From Ignavibacteriales bacterium (GTDB lineage: Bacteria > Bacteroidota > Ignavibacteria > UBA10030 > SZUA-254), in NCBI GenBank assembly GCA_016214905.1, contig JACRMQ010000001.1, positions 62,001 through 126,000 on the forward strand: a DNA stretch of 64,000 nucleotides, in the 5' to 3' direction. This document shows, piece after piece, positions 53,772-64,000 of the stretch. The position numbers and the translations under genes were made by a program. The notes under the pieces are model-generated. The model saw nothing but the letters and a program-made list of their open reading frames with translations. It made no database searches and was not told where the DNA came from. How positions within the stretch are numbered: the stretch's first letter is position 1; each line of letters starts with the position of its first letter.

Positions 53772-54983
53772 TTACTCAAGAATCTTTGTTACAACGCCTG
53801 CACCAACTGTGCGACCACCTTCGCGAATTGCAAATCGTAAACCTTCTTCCATTGCGATTTCGGAGATGAGTTCTACCGATAGGTTATCAACGTTATCACC
53901 GGGCATAACCATTTCGGTTCCACTCGGTAATGTTGCAACGCCTGTAACGTCGGTTGTTCTAAAATAAAATTGTGGACGATATCCGCTGAAGTACGGAGTA
54001 TGACGGCCACCTTCTTCTTTTTTCAATACGTACACCTGACATGTAAATTTTTTGTGAGGTGTGATACTTCCTGGTTTTGCAACAACCATACCGCGCTCGA
54101 GATCGTTCTTTTCAACGCCGCGTAATAACAAACCGGCATTATCGCCTGCTTGCACTTCATCGAGTTCCTTGCGGAACATTTCAGCACCGGTAATAACTGT
54201 TTTCTTATGAGCACCTAAACCGATCACTTCAACTTCGTCTCCGACCTTTGCATGGCCGCGTTCAACACGACCTGTACCTACAGTACCACGTCCTGTGATG
54301 GAGAAAACGTCTTCAATAGGCATTAAGAATGGCTTATCAACGTCGCGCTTCGGTAACGGAATGTAAGCGTCGACTGCATTCATCAATTCATAAATCGGTT
54401 TGAATGCTGCATCGTCCGGTTTTGCATCAGGGGCTAAAGCGCGTTCCATTGCTTTCAACGCACTGCCTTTTACTATGGGAATTTCGTCGCCCGGGAATTC
54501 ATATTTTTTCAGAAGATCGCGTAATTCCATTTCAACTAATTCGATTAGTTCCGGATCATCCACCATATCAACTTTATTCAAGAAGACTACAATTTTAGGC
54601 ACTCCGACTTGTCTTGCGAGAAGGATATGCTCACGTGTTTGTGGCATTGGACCGTCATTCGCGGCAACAACAAGAATGGCTCCATCCATTTGTGCGGCAC
54701 CGGTTATCATGTTCTTTATATAATCTGCGTGGCCAGGACAGTCGACGTGTGCATAATGTCGTTTATCTGTCTGGTATTCTACGTGCGCAACTGCAATTGT
54801 AATACCACGTTCACGCTCTTCTGGTGCGTTATCAATGCTATCGAACGTACGGACTGCCGATAATCCTTTCTTGCTCAATACCATTGTGATTGCAGCGGTG
54901 AGCGTCGTCTTACCATGGTCAATATGGCCGATGGTACCGACGTTCACGTGCGGTTTGTCTCGGTTAAATTTTTCTTTTGCCAT
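53772..54983 (-). CDS. tuf: Elongation factor Tu
   Basis: EF-Tu, 403 aa, carrying aminoacyl-tRNA to the ribosome. G motifs: GHIDHGKTT (G1), DCPGHADY (G3) and NKVD (G4). [13 protein letters not shown] in domain 2 and [13 protein letters not shown] at the C-terminus are typical. AAGGAG lies ahead of the ATG. It is a few residues longer than the usual 394-400 through small loops ([15 protein letters not shown]). Confidence 0.98.
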   Translation of the reverse strand: MAKEKFNRDKPHVNVGTIGHIDHGKTTLTAAITMVLSKKGLSAVRTFDSIDNAPEERERGITIAVAHVEYQTDKRHYAHVDCPGHADYIKNMITGAAQMDGAILVVAANDGPMPQTREHILLARQVGVPKIVVFLNKVDMVDDPELIELVEMELRDLLKKYEFPGDEIPIVKGSALKAMERALAPDAKPDDAAFKPIYELMNAVDAYIPLPKRDVDKPFLMPIEDVFSITGRGTVGTGRVERGHAKVGDEVEVIGLGAHKKTVITGAEMFRKELDEVQAGDNAGLLLRGVEKNDLERGMVVAKPGSITPHKKFTCQVYVLKKEEGGRHTPYFSGYRPQFYFRTTDVTGVATLPSGTEMVMPGDNVDNLSVELISEIAMEEGLRFAIREGGRTVGAGVVTKILE

Positions 54984-55033
54984 AAATGATCTCCTTAATT
55001 AGCTGAGATGTTTGTTTGTTTCATTAACTAAAC

Positions 55034-57136
55034 TTATACAGTGACGGATTCCCGTCCACGAACTTTTTCAACAATTTGATCTGTAATGCTTCTGGGTACT
55101 TCTTCATAGTACGCAAATTGCATTGTGTATATTGCGCGACCCTGCGTCATCGACCTCATTTGGGTTGAATAACCGAACATTTCCGAAAGAGGTACTTTCG
55201 CTTTAATCACTTGCGCATCTTTGCGCGCAACAAGTCCTTCGATTTTTCCTCGACGTGAACTGAGATCGCCCATCACATCGCCCATATAATCTTCGGGAGT
55301 AACCACTTCAACATCCATAATCGGTTCTAATATTACCGGATCGGCTTTATCTGCGGCTTCCTTGAAAGCGATTGAACCTGCGATTTTAAATGCCATTTCA
55401 GAAGAATCGACCGCATGGAAAGATCCGTCGAACAACTTCACTTTAACATCAACCACGGGATATCCGGCTAAAACTCCGTTTTTCATCGCTTCAACGATAC
55501 CTTCTGAGACAGGTTTAATATACTCTTTTGGAACCACACCTCCAATTATTCCATTTTCGAATTCGAAACCCTTACCTTTTTCATTCGGTTCAAGAGTGAT
55601 CCAAACATGTCCGTATTGACCCCTTCCACCGGATTGACGAACAAATTTACCTTCTTGCTCAACCTTTTTACGAATTGTTTCTCGATAAGCTACCTGCGGT
55701 TTACCGACATTTGCCTCTACTCTAAATTCACGCTTCATTCTATCAATAATAATTTCAAGATGCAATTCACCCATTCCACTGATAATTGTTTGGCCTGTTT
55801 CTTCATTTGAAGAAACCCTGAATGTGGGATCTTCTTCAGATAACTTAGATAACGCTTCTCCCATCTTTTCTTGATCGGCTTTCGTTTTCGGTTCGATTGC
55901 AACTGCGATCACGGGTTCCGGGAACTCCATCTTTTCTAAAATAATTGGATCTTCCTCGTCGCACAGTGTATCGCCTGTTCTTGTATTTTTTAATCCTACT
56001 ACTCCAACGATATCTCCGGCGTATGCCGCATCCGTATCTTCACGATGATTCGCGTGCATGCGCAGCAATCTTCCGATTCGCTCTTTGCGTCCGGTACTTG
56101 AGTTAAATACATAAGAACCAGATTCAATTTGCCCGCTATACACACGCAGGTAAGTGAGCTTACCGATGTACGGGTCTGTCATGATCTTAAATGCTAAAGC
56201 AGAAAATTTTTCATTATCTGATACTTTTCGCGTTACATGATCTTTCATGTTGGGATGATGACCGCTAACTTCACATGCAGAAAGATCAACAGGCGATGGA
56301 AGAAAATCTATGACTGCGTCCAACAATCCTTGAACACCTTTATTTTTGAAAGATGAACCACAAAGCACAGGAATGATGCTAACTTTTAAACAGGCCCTGC
56401 GTAATACATTTTTAATTTCTGTCGGTGATATTTCTTTACCGTCGAGATATTTTTCAAGAAGCGTGTCATCTTCATCAGAAACCGCCTCCAACATTTTTGT
56501 ACGGTATTCACATGCTTTCTTTTTTAAATCTTTGGGGATTTCGATATCGTCCCACGATGTACCGGCGGATCCTTCGTGGAATACTCTTGCTTTAAAAGTA
56601 ATAAGATCTATGTAACCGGTGAATAATTCACCTTCACCAATCGGGATTTGTACTGGAACAGCATTGGCATGAAGACGATTTTTCATCATATCAATTACAT
56701 TATAGAAATCAGCACCTACGCGATCCATCTTATTTACGAATGCTAAACGCGGAACGCCATATTTATCTGCCTGCCGCCAAACTGTTTCAGATTGTGGCTC
56801 AACACCGCCAACGGCACAGAATAATGCAACTGCACCATCGAGTACTCGTAAAGATCGTTCAACCTCGACGGTGAAATCAACATGTCCTGGTGTATCTATT
56901 ATATTTATACGATGATTATTCCAAAAACAGGTTGTAGCGGCACTTGTTATAGTTATACCTCGTTCTTTTTCCTGCTCCATCCAGTCCATTGTGGCAGCGC
57001 CATCATGGACTTCACCCATCCTATGAACAACACCTGTATAAAATAATATACGCTCTGTCGTAGTAGTTTTCCCGGCATCTATGTGAGCCATAATGCCGAT
57101 GTTTCTTGTTCGCTCTAATGTATAAACTCTTGCCAT
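55034..57136 (-). CDS. fusA: Elongation factor G
   Basis: Translocase GTPase, 700 aa. GTPase motifs AHIDAGKTT (17-25), DTPGHVDF and [10 protein letters not shown] are near the start; [11 protein letters not shown] and the domain [11 protein letters not shown] follow; [14 protein letters not shown] and [18 protein letters not shown] are in the C-terminal part. It belongs to the rpsL-rpsG-fusA-tuf str cluster. Confidence 0.98.
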   Translation of the reverse strand: MARVYTLERTRNIGIMAHIDAGKTTTTERILFYTGVVHRMGEVHDGAATMDWMEQEKERGITITSAATTCFWNNHRINIIDTPGHVDFTVEVERSLRVLDGAVALFCAVGGVEPQSETVWRQADKYGVPRLAFVNKMDRVGADFYNVIDMMKNRLHANAVPVQIPIGEGELFTGYIDLITFKARVFHEGSAGTSWDDIEIPKDLKKKACEYRTKMLEAVSDEDDTLLEKYLDGKEISPTEIKNVLRRACLKVSIIPVLCGSSFKNKGVQGLLDAVIDFLPSPVDLSACEVSGHHPNMKDHVTRKVSDNEKFSALAFKIMTDPYIGKLTYLRVYSGQIESGSYVFNSSTGRKERIGRLLRMHANHREDTDAAYAGDIVGVVGLKNTRTGDTLCDEEDPIILEKMEFPEPVIAVAIEPKTKADQEKMGEALSKLSEEDPTFRVSSNEETGQTIISGMGELHLEIIIDRMKREFRVEANVGKPQVAYRETIRKKVEQEGKFVRQSGGRGQYGHVWITLEPNEKGKGFEFENGIIGGVVPKEYIKPVSEGIVEAMKNGVLAGYPVVDVKVKLFDGSFHAVDSSEMAFKIAGSIAFKEAADKADPVILEPIMDVEVVTPEDYMGDVMGDLSSRRGKIEGLVARKDAQVIKAKVPLSEMFGYSTQMRSMTQGRAIYTMQFAYYEEVPRSITDQIVEKVRGRESVTV

Positions 57137-57184
57137 TCTTTAAAAATCTATCTTTCCATCAAATCAAAATATCTTAACTTATAT

Positions 57185-57655
57185 CTAAAATTTAAAATGA
57201 GCGAATGCTTTGTTGGCTTCTGCCATTTTGTGTGTGTCTTCACGTTTTTTAACCGCGCCGCCCTCGTTATTTGCAGCAGCAATAAACTCTGCAGCAAGTT
57301 TCATTGCCATCGATTTATCTTTCCGTTCATTTGCATAATTAATAATCCATCGGATAGCCAGAGCAACACTTCTATCCTGCCGTACTTCTGTCGGTATCTG
57401 ATAAGTTGCTCCACCAACACGTCTGGCTCTTATTTCTAAAATCGGCTTCACATTGCTGATAGCTTTTTTGAAAACGTCAAAACCACTTACATCTTTTGAT
57501 CGTTGTCCAGCAATATCAAATGCGTCATATACAATTTTTCGGGCACAATGCTTTTTACCCTGTTTTAGTACATTATTGATGAACCTACCGACCAAGATAT
57601 CATTAAATTTTGGATCGGGGGTTACAAATCGTTTTCCTGCAGTCTTTTTTCTCAT
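57185..57655 (-). CDS. rpsG: 30S ribosomal protein S7
   Basis: S7, 156 aa, nucleating assembly of the small-subunit head. Seen are PDPKFNDILVGRFINNVLKQ, GKKHCARKIVYDAF, RARRVGGATYQIPTEVR and the C-terminal KREDTHKMAEANKAFAHF. It starts two nt after rpsL ends. Confidence 0.98.
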   Translation of the reverse strand: MRKKTAGKRFVTPDPKFNDILVGRFINNVLKQGKKHCARKIVYDAFDIAGQRSKDVSGFDVFKKAISNVKPILEIRARRVGGATYQIPTEVRQDRSVALAIRWIINYANERKDKSMAMKLAAEFIAAANNEGGAVKKREDTHKMAEANKAFAHFKF

Positions 57656-57656
57656 A

Positions 57657-58031
57657 TTACTTTTTTGGCCTCTTTGCGCCGTACTTAGATCGACCTTGTT
57701 TTCTATCCGTCACCCCTGCGGTATCCAATGTACCACGAATAATATGATACCTGACACCGGGTAAATCCTTCACCCTACCCCCACGAATGAGCACAATTGA
57801 GTGCTCTTGAAGGTTATGACCTTCACCGGGGATATAGGCAGTAACTTCGATGCCATTTGTTAATCGTACACGAGCCACTTTTCTTAATGCAGAATTAGGC
57901 TTTTTGGGGGTAGTTGTATACACCCTGGTGCAGACACCGCGTTTTTGTTGCGACTTCTGTAATGCTGGGGCTTTACTCTTCCAGGTTACATCTTGTCGAC
58001 TAAATCGTATTAATTGATTGATAGTGGGCAA
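57657..58031 (-). CDS. rpsL: 30S ribosomal protein S12
   Basis: S12, 124 aa, at the decoding centre. [33 protein letters not shown] (with the streptomycin-region Lys) and [17 protein letters not shown] are wild-type in pattern. It follows rpoC by 67 nt, a gap without an obvious terminator. Confidence 0.98.
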   Translation of the reverse strand: MPTINQLIRFSRQDVTWKSKAPALQKSQQKRGVCTRVYTTTPKKPNSALRKVARVRLTNGIEVTAYIPGEGHNLQEHSIVLIRGGRVKDLPGVRYHIIRGTLDTAGVTDRKQGRSKYGAKRPKK

Positions 58032-58098
58032 TTATTCAAACTCCTGAATTTTCCAAAAGTTTATAAATATATGAAATTTTTCAACCTTTGTCAATTTT

Positions 58099-61000
58099 TT
58101 ATGAAGATATTTTTTCTTTTTTCTTTGTTTTCTTTTTTTCAGCGATAATTTCAGTAACAATCGGCTCTTCTTCAACCATTGCTTCGTCTTTAGAAACAAC
58201 TATTAAATTCCTGAATTTCTTTAATCCAGTTCCGGCTGGAATTAAATGTCCCATTATAACATTTTCTTTTAATCCAAGTAAATGATCAACTTTTCCTTGA
58301 ATAGCAGCGTCAGTCAGGACTTTTGTTGTTTCTTGGAATGATGCAGCAGAGATAAAACTTTCAGTTGAGAGTGCCGCTTGTGTTATTCCAAGAAGAACTG
58401 GTTCCGCAGTTGCAGGTTCTGCATCTCTATACTCAACTATTTTTTTACTTTTCTTTCTTAAATCTATATTGAGTTCGCGAACTTTCTTTTTAGAAATGAT
58501 CTGACCATTTTTCAATTTAGAATCACCTTTGCTGGTCAATATTACTTGATCGTGTAATAATTCATTCTCTTCATTCAAAGAATGAATATCAACATAATCA
58601 TCTTCTAAAAATCTGGTATCGCCAGGTTCTATGATACGAACTTTTTGCATCATCTGACGAACGATAACTTCAATATGTTTATCGTTTATTTTTACACCTT
58701 GCATTCGATAAACTTCCTGGATTTCATTCACAAGATATTGTTGAACAGAACTCACGCCTTTAATTCTTAGAATATCATGCGGCTCTATTGCACCATCCGA
58801 TAAACGTTCTCCGGCACGAATAACATCGTTATCTTGAGCGAGAATATGTTTACCCATCGGGATTAGATACTGACGTTGATCATGCCCATCATGACTTTTA
58901 ACAATGAGTTCTCGTGAACCACGCTTTTGCGCTCCAAAACTTACCACTCCATCGATTTCGGAAACAATGGCAGGATCTGCAGGACTGCGAGCTTCAAATA
59001 GCTCAGTTACTCGCGGTAAACCACCTGTAATATCACGTGTTTTTCCGCTATCCCGAGGTATTTTCACTAAAACAGTGCCTGCTTCTATTTGCTGATTATC
59101 ATCAACATTAAGATGCGCCCGCGTTGGGATGATATAACTGCCGAGTGATTGACCTTCTTCGTTTTGAATCATAAGCATCGGACTCAATGTCCGATCTCGC
59201 GTATCAATAACGACTTTTTGAATATGCCCGGTTTGTTCATCCGGCTCTTCTCTGAATGTAAGGTTCTCTTTCAGGTCTTGATATTTTATAATACCGGAAT
59301 GTTCAGTAATAATAACTGCATTGTACGGATCCCATTCATAAACAATTTCGCCTTTAGCAATTGGAGCGTTATCTTTGATCAGCAGTGTCGCACCATAAGG
59401 GACATCATATTTGGTTAATACGCGATTATCCGGATCAACGATATTTACAACTCCGCTGCGACCCAACACAATAAGTTTACTATCTTCATCTGTCGATTTG
59501 AGATATTTAATGCCGTCGTAAACAGCTTTACCCTCGAATTTCGATACGATCTGGGATTGAGTTGCAATTAAACTTGCAGTTCCACCTGTATGAAATGTTC
59601 GGAGTGTCAATTGAGTCCCTGGTTCCCCGATCGACTGCGCGGCGATAATACCAACCGGTTCTCCAGGTTCAACTATTTTTGACGTGGTTAAATTTCGACC
59701 GTAGCATTTCGCACATATCCCTCGCTTCGATTCACAAGCGAGTACTGATCTTATCTCAATCGCTTCTATAGATGTTTCTGAAATAGCGAACGCAATTTTC
59801 TCATCAATTTCCTGACCGGACTTGACTAATACCTCTTTTGTTATCGGATTAACAACATCATGAACAGCAACACGTCCTAATATTCTTTCCGAAAGTGGTT
59901 CTTTAACATCCTCTCCTTCTTTCAGCGCACCTGTCAAAACTCCTCGAATTGTTCCGCAATCTTCCATCGCGACGATGGCATCCTGAGCCACGTCGACTAA
60001 ACGTCTCGTTAAGTATCCTGCATCAGCAGTCTTCAACGCTGTATCTGCCAAACCTTTACGTGCACCGTGTGTCGAGATAAAATATTCGAGAATCGATAAT
60101 CCTTCTCTAAAATTGGCTACAATCGGATTTTCGATCAATTCACCTGTTGCTCCAGATAAACTTTTCTGCGGTTTTGCCATTAATCCGCGCATTCCTGCCA
60201 ATTGACGCACTTGTTCTTTTGAACCACGCGCACCGGAATCGACCATCATATAGAGTGAATTAAATCCGTCTCTATCGTGCTGGAGTGAATCAAAAAGTTT
60301 TTCAGCAACACGATTAGTTGTGCGAGTCCAGATATCAATTACTTTATTATATCGCTCACCGTTGGTAATGAATCCCCGGAAATATTGATTCTGAACATTA
60401 TCAACTTCCTTGAAAGCTTTTGTGATAACTTCATCTTTTTCTTTGGGAATTATAACATCACCTACGCTAACCGACATTCCTGCTTTTGTTGCGTATGTAA
60501 ATCCAAGTTCTTTTAACTTATCTAAAAATTCTGCAGTCCGCACATTTCCACAAGCTCTGAACACTGTTTGAACGATCTGGACAAGCCGTTTTTTATTGAG
60601 AAGCTCGTTAATGTAACCTAGTTCCTTAGGAACTATTTGATTGAATCGAACGCGGCCGGTTGTTGTATCTAACACCTTACCGCCAATCCTGACTTTAATT
60701 CTTGCGTGTAATCCAACTTTTCCGGCATCATTTGCTATTATTACTTCCTCCGGAGAACTGAATATTTTTCCATCACCAATATCACCTGATCTTGATTTTG
60801 TCAGATAATAACAACCAAGCACTTGATCTTGAGTTGGATGAACAATTGGCGCACCGCTTGATGGAGACAAAATGTTATGGCTCGAAAGCATCAGTATACG
60901 GGCTTCTAATTGAGAGTCGTAAGACAATGGAATATGCACAGCCATCTGATCACCGTCGAAATCGGCATTGAATGCGGTACATACCATCGGATGTATTTGG

Positions 61001-62376
61001 ATAGCTCTTCCTTCAATTAATACCGGTTGGAACGCTTGGATACCGAGGCGGTGAAGTGTGGGTGCTCGGTTCAGAAGCACCGGATGTCCATCTATAATGT
61101 TTTCCAAAATTTCCCAGACTTCTTGGCCTTTTTTATCAACTAATTTTTTTGCGCTTTTGACTGTCTTCACCAATCCACGCTCAATCAATTTTCGAATAAT
61201 GAAAGGTTTAAACAATTCAACTGCCATATCTTTTGGCAATCCGCATTCGTGAAGTTTCAGTTCTGGACCTACTACAATAACTGAACGACCGGAATAATCT
61301 ACTCGTTTCCCAAGTAAATTCTGACGGAATCGTCCCTGTTTACCTTTAAGCATATCCGAGAGAGATTTAAGCGCACGATTATTATCGGAGCGGACGGCAT
61401 TTGCTCTTCGCGAATTATCGAAAAGTGAATCTACAGCTTCCTGCAACATTCTCTTTTCATTTCTCAGAATTACTTCCGGTGCTTTAATTTCAATCAGTCG
61501 TCTTAAACGATTGTTTCTGATAATAACTCTTCTATAAAGATCATTAAGATCAGAAGTCGCAAATCTACCGCCTTCGAGGGGAACAAGCGGCCGTAACTCA
61601 GGTGGAATAACGGGGATTACATCGAGCACCATCCATTCCGGTTTATTCAACGGTCCATTTTCTCTTTCACGGAACGCTTCTACCACTGCTAATCTTTTAA
61701 GTAATTCTTGTTTCTTCTGAACAGATGCTTCAGAATGCACGTTCACTCGAAGGTCCGCAGATAGAGATTCAACTTCTACTCGTTTTAATAATTCCTTTAT
61801 AGCTTCACCGCCGATTTTTGCAATAAATTTTTTCTCGTCTGTATCTTCTAAATGCTGATTTTTTTCAGGTAAAGTTCCAAGGATATCATAATATTGTTCC
61901 TCGGATAGAAGATCCAACTTTTGCAATCCGGTTGTACCGGGTTGAATGACTACATACGATTCGTAGTACACAATTTTTTCTAAATCTTTTCCGGTAACAC
62001 CTAGAATGTTGCCAATTTTTGATGGTGCGGATCGGAAATACCAAATATGGACAATCGGCACAGCTAAGGCAATGTGCCCCATACGTTCGCGACGAACGCT
62101 TTTTTGGGTTACTTCAACACCGCATCGGTCACATATGATTCCTTTGTACCTTATCCGCTTATATTTTCCGCAATGACATTCCCAATCGCGGACCGGTCCA
62201 AAAATCTTCTCGCAGAAAAGTCCGTCTTTCTCAGGTCGGAATGAACGGTAATTTACTGTTTCCGGTTTTGTTACTTCTCCGTGTGAGCGGGAAAGTATCA
62301 AATCGGATGATGCTAATGTTATAGTAATTTTTGAAAATGTTTTCTTCGCTAAAGTATCGTGTGTTGCGAATGCCAT
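58099..62376 (-). CDS. rpoC: RNA polymerase beta-prime subunit
   Basis: Catalytic subunit of RNA polymerase, 1425 aa. N-terminal zinc site Cys67, Cys69, Cys82 and Cys85; the active-site [12 protein letters not shown] near 470; the second zinc site near 880 ([11 protein letters not shown]); and the trigger-loop region [14 protein letters not shown]. The C-terminal tail ([19 protein letters not shown]) is basic. GGAGA lies before the ATG and rpoB ends 21 nt upstream. Full length, no lesion seen. Confidence 0.98.
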   Translation of the reverse strand: MAFATHDTLAKKTFSKITITLASSDLILSRSHGEVTKPETVNYRSFRPEKDGLFCEKIFGPVRDWECHCGKYKRIRYKGIICDRCGVEVTQKSVRRERMGHIALAVPIVHIWYFRSAPSKIGNILGVTGKDLEKIVYYESYVVIQPGTTGLQKLDLLSEEQYYDILGTLPEKNQHLEDTDEKKFIAKIGGEAIKELLKRVEVESLSADLRVNVHSEASVQKKQELLKRLAVVEAFRERENGPLNKPEWMVLDVIPVIPPELRPLVPLEGGRFATSDLNDLYRRVIIRNNRLRRLIEIKAPEVILRNEKRMLQEAVDSLFDNSRRANAVRSDNNRALKSLSDMLKGKQGRFRQNLLGKRVDYSGRSVIVVGPELKLHECGLPKDMAVELFKPFIIRKLIERGLVKTVKSAKKLVDKKGQEVWEILENIIDGHPVLLNRAPTLHRLGIQAFQPVLIEGRAIQIHPMVCTAFNADFDGDQMAVHIPLSYDSQLEARILMLSSHNILSPSSGAPIVHPTQDQVLGCYYLTKSRSGDIGDGKIFSSPEEVIIANDAGKVGLHARIKVRIGGKVLDTTTGRVRFNQIVPKELGYINELLNKKRLVQIVQTVFRACGNVRTAEFLDKLKELGFTYATKAGMSVSVGDVIIPKEKDEVITKAFKEVDNVQNQYFRGFITNGERYNKVIDIWTRTTNRVAEKLFDSLQHDRDGFNSLYMMVDSGARGSKEQVRQLAGMRGLMAKPQKSLSGATGELIENPIVANFREGLSILEYFISTHGARKGLADTALKTADAGYLTRRLVDVAQDAIVAMEDCGTIRGVLTGALKEGEDVKEPLSERILGRVAVHDVVNPITKEVLVKSGQEIDEKIAFAISETSIEAIEIRSVLACESKRGICAKCYGRNLTTSKIVEPGEPVGIIAAQSIGEPGTQLTLRTFHTGGTASLIATQSQIVSKFEGKAVYDGIKYLKSTDEDSKLIVLGRSGVVNIVDPDNRVLTKYDVPYGATLLIKDNAPIAKGEIVYEWDPYNAVIITEHSGIIKYQDLKENLTFREEPDEQTGHIQKVVIDTRDRTLSPMLMIQNEEGQSLGSYIIPTRAHLNVDDNQQIEAGTVLVKIPRDSGKTRDITGGLPRVTELFEARSPADPAIVSEIDGVVSFGAQKRGSRELIVKSHDGHDQRQYLIPMGKHILAQDNDVIRAGERLSDGAIEPHDILRIKGVSSVQQYLVNEIQEVYRMQGVKINDKHIEVIVRQMMQKVRIIEPGDTRFLEDDYVDIHSLNEENELLHDQVILTSKGDSKLKNGQIISKKKVRELNIDLRKKSKKIVEYRDAEPATAEPVLLGITQAALSTESFISAASFQETTKVLTDAAIQGKVDHLLGLKENVIMGHLIPAGTGLKKFRNLIVVSKDEAMVEEEPIVTEIIAEKKKTKKKEKISS

Positions 62377-62397
62377 TAAAAATTCTCCAATCTCTAG

Positions 62398-64000
62398 TTA
62401 TTCAATCTTAAGATCTAATCCTAAGCCCATTAACTCGCGTACAAGAACATTAAACGATTCGGGTACGTTTGGTTCCGGGAGGTTATCACCTTTTACTATC
62501 GCTTCATAAAGTTTTGCGCGGCCATAAACGTCGTCACTCTTTACGGTTAACATCTCTTGCAAAATGTTAGCCGCTCCGTATGCTTCGAGTGCCCATACTT
62601 CCATTTCACCAAACCGTTGACCACCAAACTGTGCTTTACCACCGAGTGGTTGTTGTGTGATGAGGGAATAAGGACCAATAGAGCGAGCGTGAATTTTATC
62701 ATCAACAAGGTGAGATAACTTCATCATGTAGATGTAGCCAATCGTGGTTTCCTGATCAAATTTTTCTCCGGTGCGTCCATCAATTAGTGCCGCCTTCGAG
62801 TTCGTGTTTAATCCGGCTTTCTCAAGTTCATGTTGAACTTCTTCCCATGTGGCTCCGTCGAAGATAGGCGATGAATATTTAGTCTTCAACTTAATCCCTG
62901 CCCAACCCAGAGCAGTTTCAAACAATTGCCCCAGATTCATACGCGACGGCACGCCGAGCGGATTCAATACGATATCGACAGGTGTTCCATCGAGCATGAA
63001 AGGCATATCTTCCTGCGGAACTATTTTTGCAACAACGCCTTTGTTGCCATGCCTTCCCGCCATTTTATCGCCGACAGATAATTTTCGTTTCTTCGCGATA
63101 TATACTTTCGCAAGTTGGACAATACCAGAAGGTAATTCATCACCAAGCATTATTTTGGTTTTTTCGTGCTTGTAATATTCATCAATATCGGTTAATCGTT
63201 GGAAGAAATTTTCATATAATTTGATTAAAAGAGAATTCTTCTTTTTATCCTCAACCCAATCTGTGTTAAAATCAAGTTTTTCAAGATCTGAAATTTTCGA
63301 GAAGGTTTCAAAAGTTGCCTGAGTTCCACCGCGAATTATTACATCGCCATTTTTACTTCGAACAGTCGATAATTTTTCACCATTCAATAGCAATCCGAGT
63401 TTTTTCGCAAGAAAATCATACGCGTCCTGAGTTGCCTTCTTCTGGGCTTTATCTAATTGATCACTAAGCCGTTTATCTTCTTTCTTAGACTCGGAATCTT
63501 TTCGTTTGCGGCTGAATAATTTTGTCGCAATCACGATCCCCTTCATACCCGGTGGAGCTTTCAATGATGCATCTTTAACATCACCGGCTTTCTCACCGAA
63601 TATTGCCTTCAGAAGTTTTTCTTCGGGTGTTGATTCTGTTTCACCTTTTGGGGTTATTTTACCAATCAGGATATCGCCTTCTACCACTTCAGCGCCGACC
63701 CGGATTACGCCATTTTCATCCAAATCTTTTACAGCATCTTCGCTTACATTCGGGATTTCTCTGGTTAATTCTTCTTCACCACGTTTTGTATCGCGTACCT
63801 GAAGTTCAAATTCTTCGATGTGAAGCGATGTAAAAACATCTTCAGCGACGATTCGTTCGTTCATGATGATAGCGTCTTCAAAATTATAACCACGCCGTTT
63901 CGGCCGAGCGCCAATTCGCCATTCTCGGTGGCGCAACCATCGGCAAGTATGTCGCCTTTTCTTACTTTCTGACCCGGCTTCACGATTGCACGTTGATTAA
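62398..64000 (-). pseudogene. rpoB: RNA polymerase beta subunit, partial at window edge, with a 22-nt deletion
   Basis: C-terminal part of RpoB; the N-terminus lies beyond the window. The upstream piece reads [16 protein letters not shown]...[10 protein letters not shown] (frame ending at 63897). The downstream piece starts in another frame with [16 protein letters not shown] (from 63894). Homologues have about seven residues plus Trp between LGRN and the GYNFED motif (V-x-V-A-F-M-P-W), so about 22 nt are missing at 63896/63897. The rest is intact to the end: [37 protein letters not shown] and the C-terminal [12 protein letters not shown]. RpoB is essential, so an assembly error is the likely cause. 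Confidence 0.92.

Noticed and set aside
63890-63900. Programmed ribosomal frameshifting in rpoB
   Set aside because: A frameshift alone would not restore the roughly seven missing conserved residues; there is also no slippery sequence at the junction.

Overview
The window looks like a chromosomal contig from a free-living Gram-negative bacterium of the FCB superphylum (Bacteroidota/Ignavibacteriota/Chlorobi side), most likely close to Ignavibacteria. The basis is three secreted giants ending in a type IX secretion (T9SS) sorting domain with the N-[YF]-PNPFNP signature, a squalene cassette (hpnC-hpnD-hpnE), short palindromic repeats between genes, and rpoBC, str, S10, spc and alpha ribosomal genes joined in one block. 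The assignment is inference; there is no rRNA here to test it.

Layout. 1-240: edge of a GIY-YIG endonuclease gene with a disturbed start. 566-13170: surface/secreted region with three large minus-strand T9SS proteins (2057, 1044 and 763 aa), the last two paralogous; the gap 6740-7392 holds a 29-codon small ORF and a possible orphan transcription unit. 13253-24549: mixed genes, mostly minus strand: tyrS, a small membrane protein (plus), hpnE/hpnD/hpnC (farnesyl diphosphate to squalene), dinB, a dCMP deaminase, a large membrane protein with a C-terminal repeat region, and a C69 dipeptidase. 24627-32212 (plus): promoter, tRNA(CAU), terminator, then tilS-hpt-ftsH and a lipid-kinase-like membrane protein, a nucleoside deoxyribosyltransferase-like protein, a solo GroES-like protein and a YgiQ radical-SAM protein. 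32367-37177 (minus): DAHP synthase, a WaaE-like glycosyltransferase, a detached copy of that enzyme's C-terminal tail, and leuS. 37495-38662 (plus): two overlapping, unrecognised lipoproteins.

38722-64000 (minus) is one long expression block read from rpoB to rplQ: rpoB, rpoC, rpsL, rpsG, fusA, tuf, rpsJ, rplC, rplD, rplW, rplB, rpsS, rplV, rpsC, rplP, rpmC, rpsQ, rplN, rplX, rplE, rpsN, rpsH, rplF, rplR, tRNA-Gln(UUG), rpsE, rpmD, rplO, secY, map, infA, rpmJ, rpsM, rpsK, rpsD, rpoA, rplQ, closed by a bidirectional terminator. The unexpected member is the tRNA-Gln gene between rplR and rpsE.

Caution about sequence quality: several genes that should be intact are damaged. rplB has an in-frame TAA at codon 33, rpoB has lost about 22 nt of an invariant segment, rplQ reads through its own terminator in a way that one extra A would cure, and the GIY-YIG start has one A too many. 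Errors in the assembled consensus are the simplest explanation and should be excluded before any biological reading.

No CRISPR array, prophage, insertion sequence with transposase, or rRNA was seen. The likeliest genuine novelties are the tRNA-Gln insertion, the detached glycosyltransferase tail, the Cys-Cys/Lys-rich small ORF and the short inverted-repeat elements, one of which supplies the stop codon of ygiQ.
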